64,000 nucleotides of DNA, taken from positions 32,272 to 96,271 of the forward strand of contig CACYHC010000001.1 in the NCBI GenBank assembly GCA_902774145.1, given 5' to 3'. A program made the translations under genes and the position numbers. Numbering within the stretch: position 1 is the stretch's first letter; the number at the start of each line of letters is the position of its first letter. The DNA is from an uncultured Bacteroidia bacterium. GTDB taxonomy: Bacteria; Bacteroidota; Bacteroidia; Bacteroidales; UBA932. Below, piece by piece: positions 17,105 to 24,625 of this stretch. The notes below the pieces were generated by a model. The model saw only the letters and a program-made list of their open reading frames with translations, had not been told where the DNA came from and made no database searches.

Positions 17105-17887
17105 ATGACCGTTCAAGACATTGCCGCGCTCATCGAGCGCACCGCGCCCCTGCACTGGCAGGAAGAATACGACAACGCCGGACTGCAGGTGGGCTCCCCT
17201 GCCACCGAGGTGACGGGCGTACTCGTCAGCTTGGATCTTACGGAAGCGGTAATTGACGAGGCCGTCCACCGGGGATGCAATCTTGTCGTCTCCCATCACC
17301 CGCTGATTTTCCGCCCTTTGCGCCAGGTATGCGGCCTGAGCTGGCAGCAGCGCTGCGTGGAAAAGGCACTGAAGGCCGGTGTCTGCCTTTACAGCGCGCA
17401 TACCAACCTGGACAATGCGCCGGACGGGGTCAACCGCCGTATCGCCGAGATCATCGGCTTGAAAGGCCTGCGCTCTTTGGAGGAAAAGGCGGACGGCAGC
17501 TGGAGCGGTGCAATCGGCACGCTACCGGAAATCGTGGAGCGAAAAGATTTCCTCCGGATGCTCCGGGAACGCTTTGGCGCCGCCGGCCTGCAGTACTGCG
17601 GGGAAGACGGGACGCCCGTCCGGAGGGTCGCCTTGTGCGGAGGGGCCGGCAATTTTCTGCTCGATACGGCAAAAGAAAAGGGAGCCGACTGCTTTATCAC
17701 AGGCGAGCTCCGCTATCACGATTGGTTCGAGGCCGAAGGGATGCTGCTGGTGCAGCTGGGGCATTATGAGAGCGAATGTTGCACGGAACAGTTGCTCTGC
17801 GATATCCTGCTCGGCGCGTACCCGCAACTGAAGGTGCTGCGCAGCGCTGCCCCGACGAATCCCGTGCGCTACTGCTGCGCCGCCTGA
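17105..17887 (+). CDS. Nif3-like dinuclear metal-centre protein
   Basis: 260 residues, the short Nif3/YbgI form without the roughly 100-residue insert common in Bacteroidetes homologues. Metal ligands are visible in SHHPLIF (residues 64-70), HTNLDNAPDGVN (about 99-110) and GHYESE near residue 219. The family forms a hexameric toroid with a two-metal site per subunit. It is often annotated GTP cyclohydrolase type 2, but the physiological role is uncertain. ATG at 17105 lies one base after the PCMD stop. The 3' end overlaps the convergent coiled-coil gene by 19 bases. Confidence 0.92.
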   Translation: MTVQDIAALIERTAPLHWQEEYDNAGLQVGSPATEVTGVLVSLDLTEAVIDEAVHRGCNLVVSHHPLIFRPLRQVCGLSWQQRCVEKALKAGVCLYSAHTNLDNAPDGVNRRIAEIIGLKGLRSLEEKADGSWSGAIGTLPEIVERKDFLRMLRERFGAAGLQYCGEDGTPVRRVALCGGAGNFLLDTAKEKGADCFITGELRYHDWFEAEGMLLVQLGHYESECCTEQLLCDILLGAYPQLKVLRSAAPTNPVRYCCAA

Positions 17888-18405
17888 AGCTTTTCGCTGC
17901 TCTTCAGCGTCTTTTCGTTCTGCTTGACGACCTTTTTCGCGTCGTTGATTTCCTTCTTGAGCGCGGAAATCTGCTTTTTGTCGGAAGCGATGGCCTTCTT
18001 CATCGTCGAGACCTCGCGCGCGCAACGCTGGCGCGTTTCCTTGGCGGCTTCCAGATCGGCCTTCAACAAGTTGATGTCGTTCTTGGTAATGTCGCGGGAA
18101 AGCTGCCGGGTATCGACCTTTCGCTGCAGCTGCAGCTTCTTTTTCTCCAGTTTGAGCGATTGGGAGACGTGCTTTTCCTTTGCTTTGGCGATGTTCAGTT
18201 CGCTCTGCAGCCGGGAAAGTTCCTGCTGCTCGACCTTGATGCCGGCCTGAATGTCCGCAATCTTGGCGCTGTTGCGCGTAGCGACATCGTTATAAATGTT
18301 TTGCGCCTCCCCCACAGCCGCACGGTTCACACTCACGATATCCTGTGCCGGGCTTGCCCAAGAAAGAGCCAGGAGCGACGCTGCCAAAACCAGAATCTTT
18401 TTCAT
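17869..18405 (-). CDS. Secreted coiled-coil protein of unknown function
   Basis: 178 residues from the ATG at 18405, chosen because MKKILVLAASLLALSWASPAQD is a normal signal peptide; an upstream in-frame ATG would add eight charged residues. After about residue 25 the chain is nearly all Lys/Glu/Gln/Ala heptads, a long coiled coil with no Cys in its N-terminal half and one later. It is probably periplasmic and may be an OmpH/Skp-like or structural protein, but this rests on shape only. A TACATTTG box at 18427-18434 lies 22 bases upstream. The 3' end overlaps the Nif3 gene by 19 bases. Confidence 0.75.
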   Translation of the reverse strand: MKKILVLAASLLALSWASPAQDIVSVNRAAVGEAQNIYNDVATRNSAKIADIQAGIKVEQQELSRLQSELNIAKAKEKHVSQSLKLEKKKLQLQRKVDTRQLSRDITKNDINLLKADLEAAKETRQRCAREVSTMKKAIASDKKQISALKKEINDAKKVVKQNEKTLKSSEKLQAAQQ

Positions 18406-18426
18406 AACGCTTGATTTTTCTTTGTA

Positions 18427-18434
18427 CAAATGTA
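18427..18434 (-). promoter_or_regulatory. TACATTTG promoter box, minus strand
   Basis: Matches the Bacteroidetes -7 consensus TAnnTTTG on the minus strand, 22 bases before the coiled-coil gene start. No clear upstream TTG element was seen. Confidence 0.55.
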
Positions 18435-18463
18435 GTCATTTTCTCCGGAATCGGAAAAATTCT

Positions 18464-18471
18464 TATCTTTG
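18464..18471 (+). promoter_or_regulatory. TATCTTTG promoter box, plus strand
   Basis: Exact TAnnTTTG match 33 bases before the pectinesterase start, in a divergent arrangement with the minus-strand box at 18427-18434. Confidence 0.65.
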
Positions 18472-18503
18472 TGCATTCACACACATAAAGCACTGAAACG
18501 AGT

Positions 18504-19922
18504 ATGAAACGCTGCCTCCTTTTTGCGGCCCTGATGGCTCTGATTTCCTGCAATGACACGACTCCCGTCGTTCCACCCGCCCCCGATCTTTGTACGGATT
18601 CGCCCGTGCCGATTCCCGTCGCCAGCATCGCGGCGCTGGGAAACAGCGGCATGATCCAGGTCTTCAAGAAAGGCAGTAACGAGGTGGTGGACTATATCGA
18701 CCTCGCCGACCTGGAGAAGGTCACGCGACGCGCCAGTGACGGGGCGATGATTCCCGCGGAACAGATCAATACGGCAACGCTGTTCCATACCTTTATGGAC
18801 GCGCTTCCTTCCGGCGGGCGCTGGCGCCCCGTGCACTATACGCCCCTCCGGGAGAAGGACGGTGCAGTGGAAGTGAAACTGCACAGCGGTGTCCTGACCG
18901 CCGGCGCCGAATATGTACTCAAGACCCCTGCGGGCGACGAGGTCGAATTCAAGGCCAAACTCGCCAATCCTAAGGGCGTCATTACGGTCCGTCAGGACGG
19001 CAGCGGCGATTTCTGTACGGTCCAGGCGGCGCTCACCTACGCGGGCAAACTCGGGCAAAGCACGGAAGTGACCGTCGAAATCGGCGAAGGCGTTTACCGG
19101 GAGCTGCTGTACCTGCGCAACAAGAACCACATCACGATCAAGGGCGCTGGACGCGACAAGACCGTCATCATCTACCCCAACAACGAGAGTTACAGTACGG
19201 GGAGCGGCGCGGGCAGCGACAAGAAGCCCGAAGTGGGCAAGGCGGTCGGCGTACTCGGCGGACGCGGACTCTTCCTGGTGGAGAACTGCACTGATCTGAA
19301 TATCGAAGACCTGACCATCGAGAACAGTTTCGGCGAACTCAAGGGCCAGGCGGAATGCCTCTATTTCAATTCCGGCAACAACACCCACCGCCTAAACGTG
19401 GAACGCTGCAATTTCATTTCCTACCAGGACACCTTCCTCTGCAAGGGATTGGTCTATGTCCACAACAGCCTGATTGCCGGCCACTGCGACTTTGTCTGGG
19501 GCTATCCAGCCGCCTGTCTCTTCGAGGACTGTGAAATCCGTTCCCGTGCGGCAGGGTACATCGTCCAGGCCCGCATCAAGAACGCCGCGGACAAGGGCTT
19601 CGTCTTCCTGAACTGCAACCTGACCGCAGAAGAGGGCGTAGCGAACGGCAGTATGTACCTGGCCCGCTCCGGCGGCAATGCCTCCGAGTACGACAATGTC
19701 ACCTATGTGAACTGTACGATGGGGCCGGTCATTTCGGCAAAGGGCTGGTACGAGAATCCCACCCCCAATCCCGCCAAGGGGACGGCTACGGCCGGCTGGA
19801 AGGAATACGGGAACGTCAATACGGGCGGCTCCCCCGTCGTGCACAGCAGTACTTGCTTCCGCACCCTCAGCGACACCGAAGCCACCGCCTTCTCCTCCCG
19901 CCAGGCCGTCCTCGGGGACTAA
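18504..19922 (+). CDS. Pectinesterase-family lipoprotein (CE8-like)
   Basis: 472 residues; lipoprotein signal MKRCLLFAALMALISC. Residues about 35-155 are an extra N-terminal beta domain. From residue 158 the parallel beta-helix of pectin methylesterases begins (TVRQDGSGDFCTVQAAL). Catalytic-site motifs are GQAECLY (Gln282), YQDTF (Gln308, Asp309), HCDFVWG (Asp329) and YLARSGG (Arg388), matching the family's GQAxAL, QDTL, VDFIFG and LGRPW. It would remove methyl esters from pectin at the cell surface. The Trp of the last motif is absent, so specificity may differ. It stands alone with its own promoter; uronate genes lie 20 kb away. Confidence 0.88.
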   Translation: MKRCLLFAALMALISCNDTTPVVPPAPDLCTDSPVPIPVASIAALGNSGMIQVFKKGSNEVVDYIDLADLEKVTRRASDGAMIPAEQINTATLFHTFMDALPSGGRWRPVHYTPLREKDGAVEVKLHSGVLTAGAEYVLKTPAGDEVEFKAKLANPKGVITVRQDGSGDFCTVQAALTYAGKLGQSTEVTVEIGEGVYRELLYLRNKNHITIKGAGRDKTVIIYPNNESYSTGSGAGSDKKPEVGKAVGVLGGRGLFLVENCTDLNIEDLTIENSFGELKGQAECLYFNSGNNTHRLNVERCNFISYQDTFLCKGLVYVHNSLIAGHCDFVWGYPAACLFEDCEIRSRAAGYIVQARIKNAADKGFVFLNCNLTAEEGVANGSMYLARSGGNASEYDNVTYVNCTMGPVISAKGWYENPTPNPAKGTATAGWKEYGNVNTGGSPVVHSSTCFRTLSDTEATAFSSRQAVLGD

Positions 19923-19924
19923 GC

Positions 19925-20941
19925 TTACGGCATCAGAGGGGCGAGGATGGCCGTGAGCTGGTCGTGCTCGATGAGGAAGCCGTCGTGGCCGTAAATCGAG
20001 GAAATCTCGTAGTAGCTGGCCCATTTGAGGGCGGCGACGGTCTCCTTGCCGTGCTTGGGCGGGAAGAGCACGTCCGAATCGATGCTAATCACGGCACAGC
20101 GCGCCTTGATGCGCGAAAGGGCCGCTTCCACGCCGCCGCGCCCGCGCCCGACATTCTGGGAGTCCAGCGAACGGGTCAGGTACCAGTAACTGTATGCATC
20201 GAAGCGGCGCACCAACTTGAGCCCCTGGTAGCGCTGATAGGAACCCGCGCGGTCCGCGAACAGCGTATCCGGATCTTCCTCCCACTGCGTAGCGTTGTAG
20301 CCGTCATAGGTGCGGTAGGAAATCAGGGCAATGGTCCGCGCACAGGCCAGGCCGTCCCGCCCGCCTTCGAGCGACTCGGCCGCCTTGAAGGTCGGGTCGG
20401 CGAGCAGGGCCATCCGCTGCGATTCGTTGAAAGCCGTCAGGTACGGCGATACGCGGGTGGCCGTCGCAAGGAAAATCGCCGAATCGATGATATCCGGCTC
20501 CATAATGCACCATTCCAGCGTCTGGAAGCCGCCGATCGAGGGCCCCAGCATCATATCGATGTGCTCGATACCGAGGTGCTTGCGGACGAGGATATTCGCC
20601 CGAACGATATCCCGCACGGTCGTTTCCGGGAAATCCAGGTACCAGGGCTTCCCGGTGGCGGGATTGATGCTCGACGGGCCGGAGGAGCCGTAGGGAGAAC
20701 ACAGCATCCCGGCGCAGACGACATAGTACTTCGCCGGGTCGATCAGGCAGCCCTTCCCCACCATCTGCGGCCACCAGTCCTCCGGGTCGGAATTGCCGGT
20801 CAGGGCGTGACAAATCCAGATCACCTTCTCGCCCGGGGTGTAGGCCCGGTCGGAAGTGTGATAGACGAGCGTCAGCGAATCCAGACGGCCGCCGGCTTCG
20901 AAGGAAAAGGGCTCGCCGGTAATGAGGGTGTGCTTTTTCAT
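19925..20941 (-). CDS. metX: Homoserine O-acetyltransferase
   Basis: 338 residues of alpha/beta-hydrolase fold. The nucleophile is Ser135 in GPSIGG, the acid Asp290 in DSDVLFP and the base His319 in GHDGFL. The oxyanion region ICHALTGNSD is near residue 43. It transfers acetyl from acetyl-CoA to homoserine in the first committed step of methionine synthesis. MetX proteins can prefer succinyl-CoA, which the sequence alone does not settle. Its start overlaps the metY stop by one base (TGATG), so the pair is translationally coupled. It ends two bases from the convergent pectinesterase. Confidence 0.95.
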   Translation of the reverse strand: MKKHTLITGEPFSFEAGGRLDSLTLVYHTSDRAYTPGEKVIWICHALTGNSDPEDWWPQMVGKGCLIDPAKYYVVCAGMLCSPYGSSGPSSINPATGKPWYLDFPETTVRDIVRANILVRKHLGIEHIDMMLGPSIGGFQTLEWCIMEPDIIDSAIFLATATRVSPYLTAFNESQRMALLADPTFKAAESLEGGRDGLACARTIALISYRTYDGYNATQWEEDPDTLFADRAGSYQRYQGLKLVRRFDAYSYWYLTRSLDSQNVGRGRGGVEAALSRIKARCAVISIDSDVLFPPKHGKETVAALKWASYYEISSIYGHDGFLIEHDQLTAILAPLMP

Positions 20942-22209
20942 CAGGCTTTCAGGGCTTGGCGGAGGTCTGCAATCAGGTCTTCCGCATCTTCAAGGCCGAT
21001 GCTCAGGCGCATCAGGTCAGGGCGCACGCCGGCCTCGCGCAGCTGCTCGTCGCTGAGCTGCCGGTGCGTATGCGAAGCGGGATGCAGGATGCAGGAATGA
21101 CAGTCCGCCACGTGGGTTTCAATGGTAACGAGTTTGAGCGCGTCCATGAAGCGCTCGGCGCGGGCACGGTCGCCCTTGAGGCCGAAGGCCATTACGCCGC
21201 AGCTGCCGCCGGGCATATATTTGCGCATCCGCGCGTGCATCGGGTCGCTCTCCAGGCCGGGATAATCGATCCAGGCCACTTCGGGGCAGGATTCCAGGAA
21301 CTTGGCCACCGCCAGGGCATTCGCGCAGTGCTGCTGCATACGGATATGGAGCGTCTGCAGGCCCAGCCCCAAATAGAACGCATTCTGCGGAGCCTGGATG
21401 CTGCCCAGGTCACGCATCAGGTGCGTCACCAGCTTTGTGATATAGGCCGCCGAGCCGAATTTCTCGGCGTAAACCAGTCCGTGGTAGGAGGCATCGGGGG
21501 TGCAGAGACCCGGGAATTTATCCGCGTGCGCCATCCAGTCGAACTTGCCGCTGTCCACGACCACGCCGCCCACGGCCACGCCCTGTCCGTCCATATATTT
21601 GGTCGTCGAGTGCGTGACGATATCGGCGCCGAACTCGATGGGACGGCAATTGACCGGCGTCGGGAAGGTGTTGTCCACGATGAGGGGCACACCGTGCGCG
21701 TGCGCCGCCTTGGCCAAGCGCTCGATGTCCAGAATGCGTACGCCGGGGTTGGTGAGCGTCTCGCCGAAGACCAGCTTTGTATTGGGCTTGAAAGCCGCTT
21801 CAAGCGTCGCATCGTCGGCCTCCATATCGATGAAGGTCACGTCGATGCCCATCTTGCGGAGGGTCCAGCCGAAGAGGTTGTAGGTCCCGCCGTAGATGTT
21901 GGACGTGGTGATCATATGGTCCCCCGCCTCGCAGATGTTGAAGCAGGCGAAGAAGTTGGCCGCCTGGCCGCTGGAGGTCAGGCAGGCCCCCACACCGCCT
22001 TCAAGCGCCGCGATACGCGCGGCCACGAGGTCGTTGGTCGGGTTCTGGAGACGCGTGTAGAAATAGCCGCTGGCTTCCAGGTCGAAGAGTTTGGCCATCG
22101 CGTCCGAGGAGTCGTACTTGAAGGTCGTACTCTGGTAGACGGGCATCTGGCGAGGCTCGCCGTTTGCGGGATTATACCCCGCATGAACGCATTCAGTTCC
22201 TTTTTTCAT
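20941..22209 (-). CDS. metY: O-acetylhomoserine sulfhydrylase
   Basis: 422 residues, a Cys/Met-metabolism PLP enzyme. The PLP lysine is K204 in HSTTKYMDG. YTRLQNPTN (about residues 51-59) and SSGQAANF (79-86) are the usual phosphate- and substrate-contact motifs. It makes homocysteine directly from O-acetylhomoserine and sulfide, which fits metX immediately downstream. Its 3' end shares one base with metX, and it overlaps the stop of the ACT gene by four bases. The same fold includes cystathionine gamma-synthase, but length and motifs favour the sulfhydrylase. Confidence 0.95.
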   Translation of the reverse strand: MKKGTECVHAGYNPANGEPRQMPVYQSTTFKYDSSDAMAKLFDLEASGYFYTRLQNPTNDLVAARIAALEGGVGACLTSSGQAANFFACFNICEAGDHMITTSNIYGGTYNLFGWTLRKMGIDVTFIDMEADDATLEAAFKPNTKLVFGETLTNPGVRILDIERLAKAAHAHGVPLIVDNTFPTPVNCRPIEFGADIVTHSTTKYMDGQGVAVGGVVVDSGKFDWMAHADKFPGLCTPDASYHGLVYAEKFGSAAYITKLVTHLMRDLGSIQAPQNAFYLGLGLQTLHIRMQQHCANALAVAKFLESCPEVAWIDYPGLESDPMHARMRKYMPGGSCGVMAFGLKGDRARAERFMDALKLVTIETHVADCHSCILHPASHTHRQLSDEQLREAGVRPDLMRLSIGLEDAEDLIADLRQALKA

Positions 22210-22604
22210 TGAATTTCCTTTAACGAAGAATCGTTGATGATCTGACGGGCGCGGGTGCGGTCGTCGGTGCGGAAGGCCAGCGCCTGCCGTCCTTCATAGT
22301 GGAAGGAGTACAGGTAGGCGATGCTGAGGCCGCCCTTCGCAAAAACGCCGATAAGTTTGGCGGCCGACCCGGGCACATCTTCCATTTCCAGCACGAGAAT
22401 CTCGGTCAGCGAGGCCGCAAAACCTTCCTGCTCCAGCACCTTGAACGCCTCCTGCGGGTTGTCGCAGATGATGCGGAAGATGCCGTAATCGGAAGTATCG
22501 GCCACACTGATGGCGTGCAGCTGGACGTGATGCTCGGCGAGCTTGTCCAGCACGCGCTTCAGGCTGCCGGACGTATTTTCCATAAATACTGATAATTGTT
22601 GCAT
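22206..22604 (-). CDS. Double ACT-domain protein
   Basis: 132 residues from the ATG at 22604 (MQQLSVFMENTSGSLKRVL). This start fits the first ACT strand, whereas an upstream ATG adds 13 polar residues. Two ACT modules follow: residues 1-70 and 71-132 (ILVLEMEDVPGSAAKLIGVF). ACT domains bind amino acids. Proteins of this kind sit beside paaK/ior genes in many anaerobes and are presumed to sense an aromatic or branched amino acid. It lies 10 bases after paaK and overlaps metY by four. Confidence 0.88.
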   Translation of the reverse strand: MQQLSVFMENTSGSLKRVLDKLAEHHVQLHAISVADTSDYGIFRIICDNPQEAFKVLEQEGFAASLTEILVLEMEDVPGSAAKLIGVFAKGGLSIAYLYSFHYEGRQALAFRTDDRTRARQIINDSSLKEIQ

Positions 22605-22614
22605 GGCTTTGGTT

Positions 22615-23925
22615 TTATTGTAATTTTCTGCGGTCTTCGACAAATACGGTCTTGCCCTCGCTGCGGGCGATGGTGCCCGGCGACTTGATCTGCACGCGCG
22701 CGGAAATACTCAGCACGCCGCGGAGTTTCGACGCTACCTTCTTCTCCAGTTCCGTCACCGGCGCGAGGGTATCGAAGCCCTGCGCGAAGTATTCCTGCCG
22801 CATCTCCACCTGCACGGTCAGCGCATCGAGGTTGCCGGTGCGTTCCACGATCAGTTTGAAGCGCGGCGCGCATTCGGGAATGCCCAGCAGCACGCTCTCC
22901 ACCTGCGAAGGGAACACGTTGATACCGCGGATAATCAGCATATCGTCGCTGCGGCCGATGATACGGCCCATCCGCACTTCCGTCCGCCCGCAGGCACATT
23001 CGCCTTCGAGCAGGGAGCAGAGGTCGCGGGTACGGTAGCGCAGCAGCGGCATGCCTTCCTTGGTGAGCGTCGTGAACACCAGTTCCCCCTCCTTCCCGCG
23101 CGGAAGCGGCTGCAGGGTGGCGGGATCGACGATTTCGGGGAAGAAATGGTCCTCGCAGATATGGGAACCGTTCTGGCATTCGCATTCGTAGCTCACGCAG
23201 GGGCCCATGATTTCGCTCAGGCCGTACAGGTTATAGCCCTTGAGCCCCAGGCGTTCCTCGATTTCCTTGCGCATATGCTCCGTCCAGGGTTCCGCGCCGA
23301 AGGCCCCTACCCGCAGGCTCAGGTCTTCCTTGCGTACGCCGAGCGCCTCCATCGTTTCCGCGAGGTGCAGGGCATAGGACGGGGTACAGGCAATGCCCGT
23401 GACGCCGAGGTCCCGGATCAGGCCGATGTGCTTCTCCGTATTGCCCGTCGATGCGGGGATGACCGCAGCGCCCATATTCTCCACGCCGTAATGCACGCCC
23501 AGGCCGCCGGTAAAGAGGCCGTAGCCGTAGGCGACGGAGAAGAGGTCGTCGCGGGTAACACCGTAAGCGGTCAGGCAGCGCGCCATACACTCGCTCCAGA
23601 TTTCAATGTCCTTGCGGGTATAGCCGACGATGGTCGCCTTGCCCGTGGTGCCGCTGGAGGCGTGGATGCGGATGATTTCGCTCTTGGGGGCCGCCTGCAG
23701 GCCGAAGGGATAATTGTCCCGAATGTCCTGCTTGGTGGTAAAGGGCAGTTTCACGATGTCCTCGATGGTCCGGATATCGTCCGGATTGAGGTCCATCGCC
23801 TGCATCTTGGCCCGGTAGAAGGGCACGTTGTGATACACATAGGAAACCACCTTGTGCAGGCGCTTCCCCTGGAGGGCGCTCATCTCGTCCCTCGACATAC
23901 ATTCTTTATGCTGATTCCAGATCAT
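22615..23925 (-). CDS. paaK: Phenylacetate-CoA ligase
   Basis: 436 residues, typical length. The adenylation P-loop is SSGTTGKATIVGYT (residues 90-103). Further motifs are YGLSEIMGPCVSYEC in the middle and RTRDLCSLL and RIIGRSDDMLIIRGINVFP near the C-terminal hinge. It activates phenylacetate or indoleacetate to the CoA thioester with ATP. With iorAB directly upstream (20-base overlap with iorB), the likely role is the reversible link between aryl-acetates and aryl-pyruvates, not aerobic phenylacetate breakdown, of which no other gene is present. Confidence 0.95.
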   Translation of the reverse strand: MIWNQHKECMSRDEMSALQGKRLHKVVSYVYHNVPFYRAKMQAMDLNPDDIRTIEDIVKLPFTTKQDIRDNYPFGLQAAPKSEIIRIHASSGTTGKATIVGYTRKDIEIWSECMARCLTAYGVTRDDLFSVAYGYGLFTGGLGVHYGVENMGAAVIPASTGNTEKHIGLIRDLGVTGIACTPSYALHLAETMEALGVRKEDLSLRVGAFGAEPWTEHMRKEIEERLGLKGYNLYGLSEIMGPCVSYECECQNGSHICEDHFFPEIVDPATLQPLPRGKEGELVFTTLTKEGMPLLRYRTRDLCSLLEGECACGRTEVRMGRIIGRSDDMLIIRGINVFPSQVESVLLGIPECAPRFKLIVERTGNLDALTVQVEMRQEYFAQGFDTLAPVTELEKKVASKLRGVLSISARVQIKSPGTIARSEGKTVFVEDRRKLQ

Positions 23926-24472
23926 AGCATTTCAGGTTCAGGTCAACAATGGCCTCGCCTTTGGGGGCGAATACGCGCTTCACGGCTTCGCGGAGCGCAT
24001 TTTTATCCAGGATACCGATGTAGGGCGCCGCCAGCCCGAGCAGGGCGATATTCGCGCCGCGGGGATTGCCGGCGGAGGCCGCCATCGCGTCGATGTCTTC
24101 GCAGACCAGCTGCGGCAACTTCGCCAGTTCCGCGCGCAGGGCGGCTTCATCGGGATAATCCGGAATGTTCACCAGCGGCTTGGAGGCGGTCACTACCGTC
24201 CCGTCCGGGCGCAGCCAGGGCAGGTAACGCAGGGCTTCCATCGGCTCCATCGAGAGAATCAGGTCCGCTCCGCCGAGGGGAATCAAGTCGCTGAAAATGG
24301 GCTCCGTAGAGAGGCGCAGATGGCTTTGCACATCGCCGCCCCGCTGGCTCATGCCGTGGACTTCCGCCTGCTTGAGATACAGGCCCGCGGCCGTCGCGGC
24401 CTCGCCGATGACGGTGGCGATGGACAGGATGCCCTGTCCGCCCACGCCGCACAATATAATATCTTTCTTCAT
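23906..24472 (-). CDS. iorB: Indolepyruvate:ferredoxin oxidoreductase subunit beta
   Basis: 188 residues of the 2-oxoacid:acceptor oxidoreductase gamma-type domain. It starts DIILCGVGGQGILSIATVIGEAA, the glycine-rich CoA-binding motif, followed by EVHGMSQRGGDVQSHLR. It partners IorA in oxidative decarboxylation of aryl-pyruvates to aryl-acetyl-CoA with ferredoxin, or the reverse carboxylation. Its 3' end overlaps paaK by 20 bases. It is separated from iorA by 153 non-coding bases that can fold. Confidence 0.93.
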   Translation of the reverse strand: MKKDIILCGVGGQGILSIATVIGEAATAAGLYLKQAEVHGMSQRGGDVQSHLRLSTEPIFSDLIPLGGADLILSMEPMEALRYLPWLRPDGTVVTASKPLVNIPDYPDEAALRAELAKLPQLVCEDIDAMAASAGNPRGANIALLGLAAPYIGILDKNALREAVKRVFAPKGEAIVDLNLKCYDLESA

Positions 24473-24625
24473 TAGAAGCTTTTTGACTTTTGTTAACGAA
24501 AAGATTTATGAGGAATTTTTGAGCTACTTTTCTTTGGCTGATGATGGAGTGTAGTTGATACTACATGACTGAAGAAGACGGAGAAAAGAGCCAAAAAGGA
24601 CCATAAAGATAGAAGTTGATAAAAG
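24473..24625 (-). other. Structured iorA-iorB intergenic region
   Basis: 153 bases without a gene, inside an otherwise tightly packed minus-strand operon. It holds an outer inverted pair (TTTGGCT at 24533-24539 with AGCCAAA at 24589-24595) enclosing a small perfect hairpin (GTAGT at 24551-24555 with ACTAC at 24560-24564). An alternative outer pair is CTTTTCT/AGAAAAG. It may be an RNA processing or attenuation element, or leftover insertion DNA. The composition is AT-rich. Confidence 0.4.
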
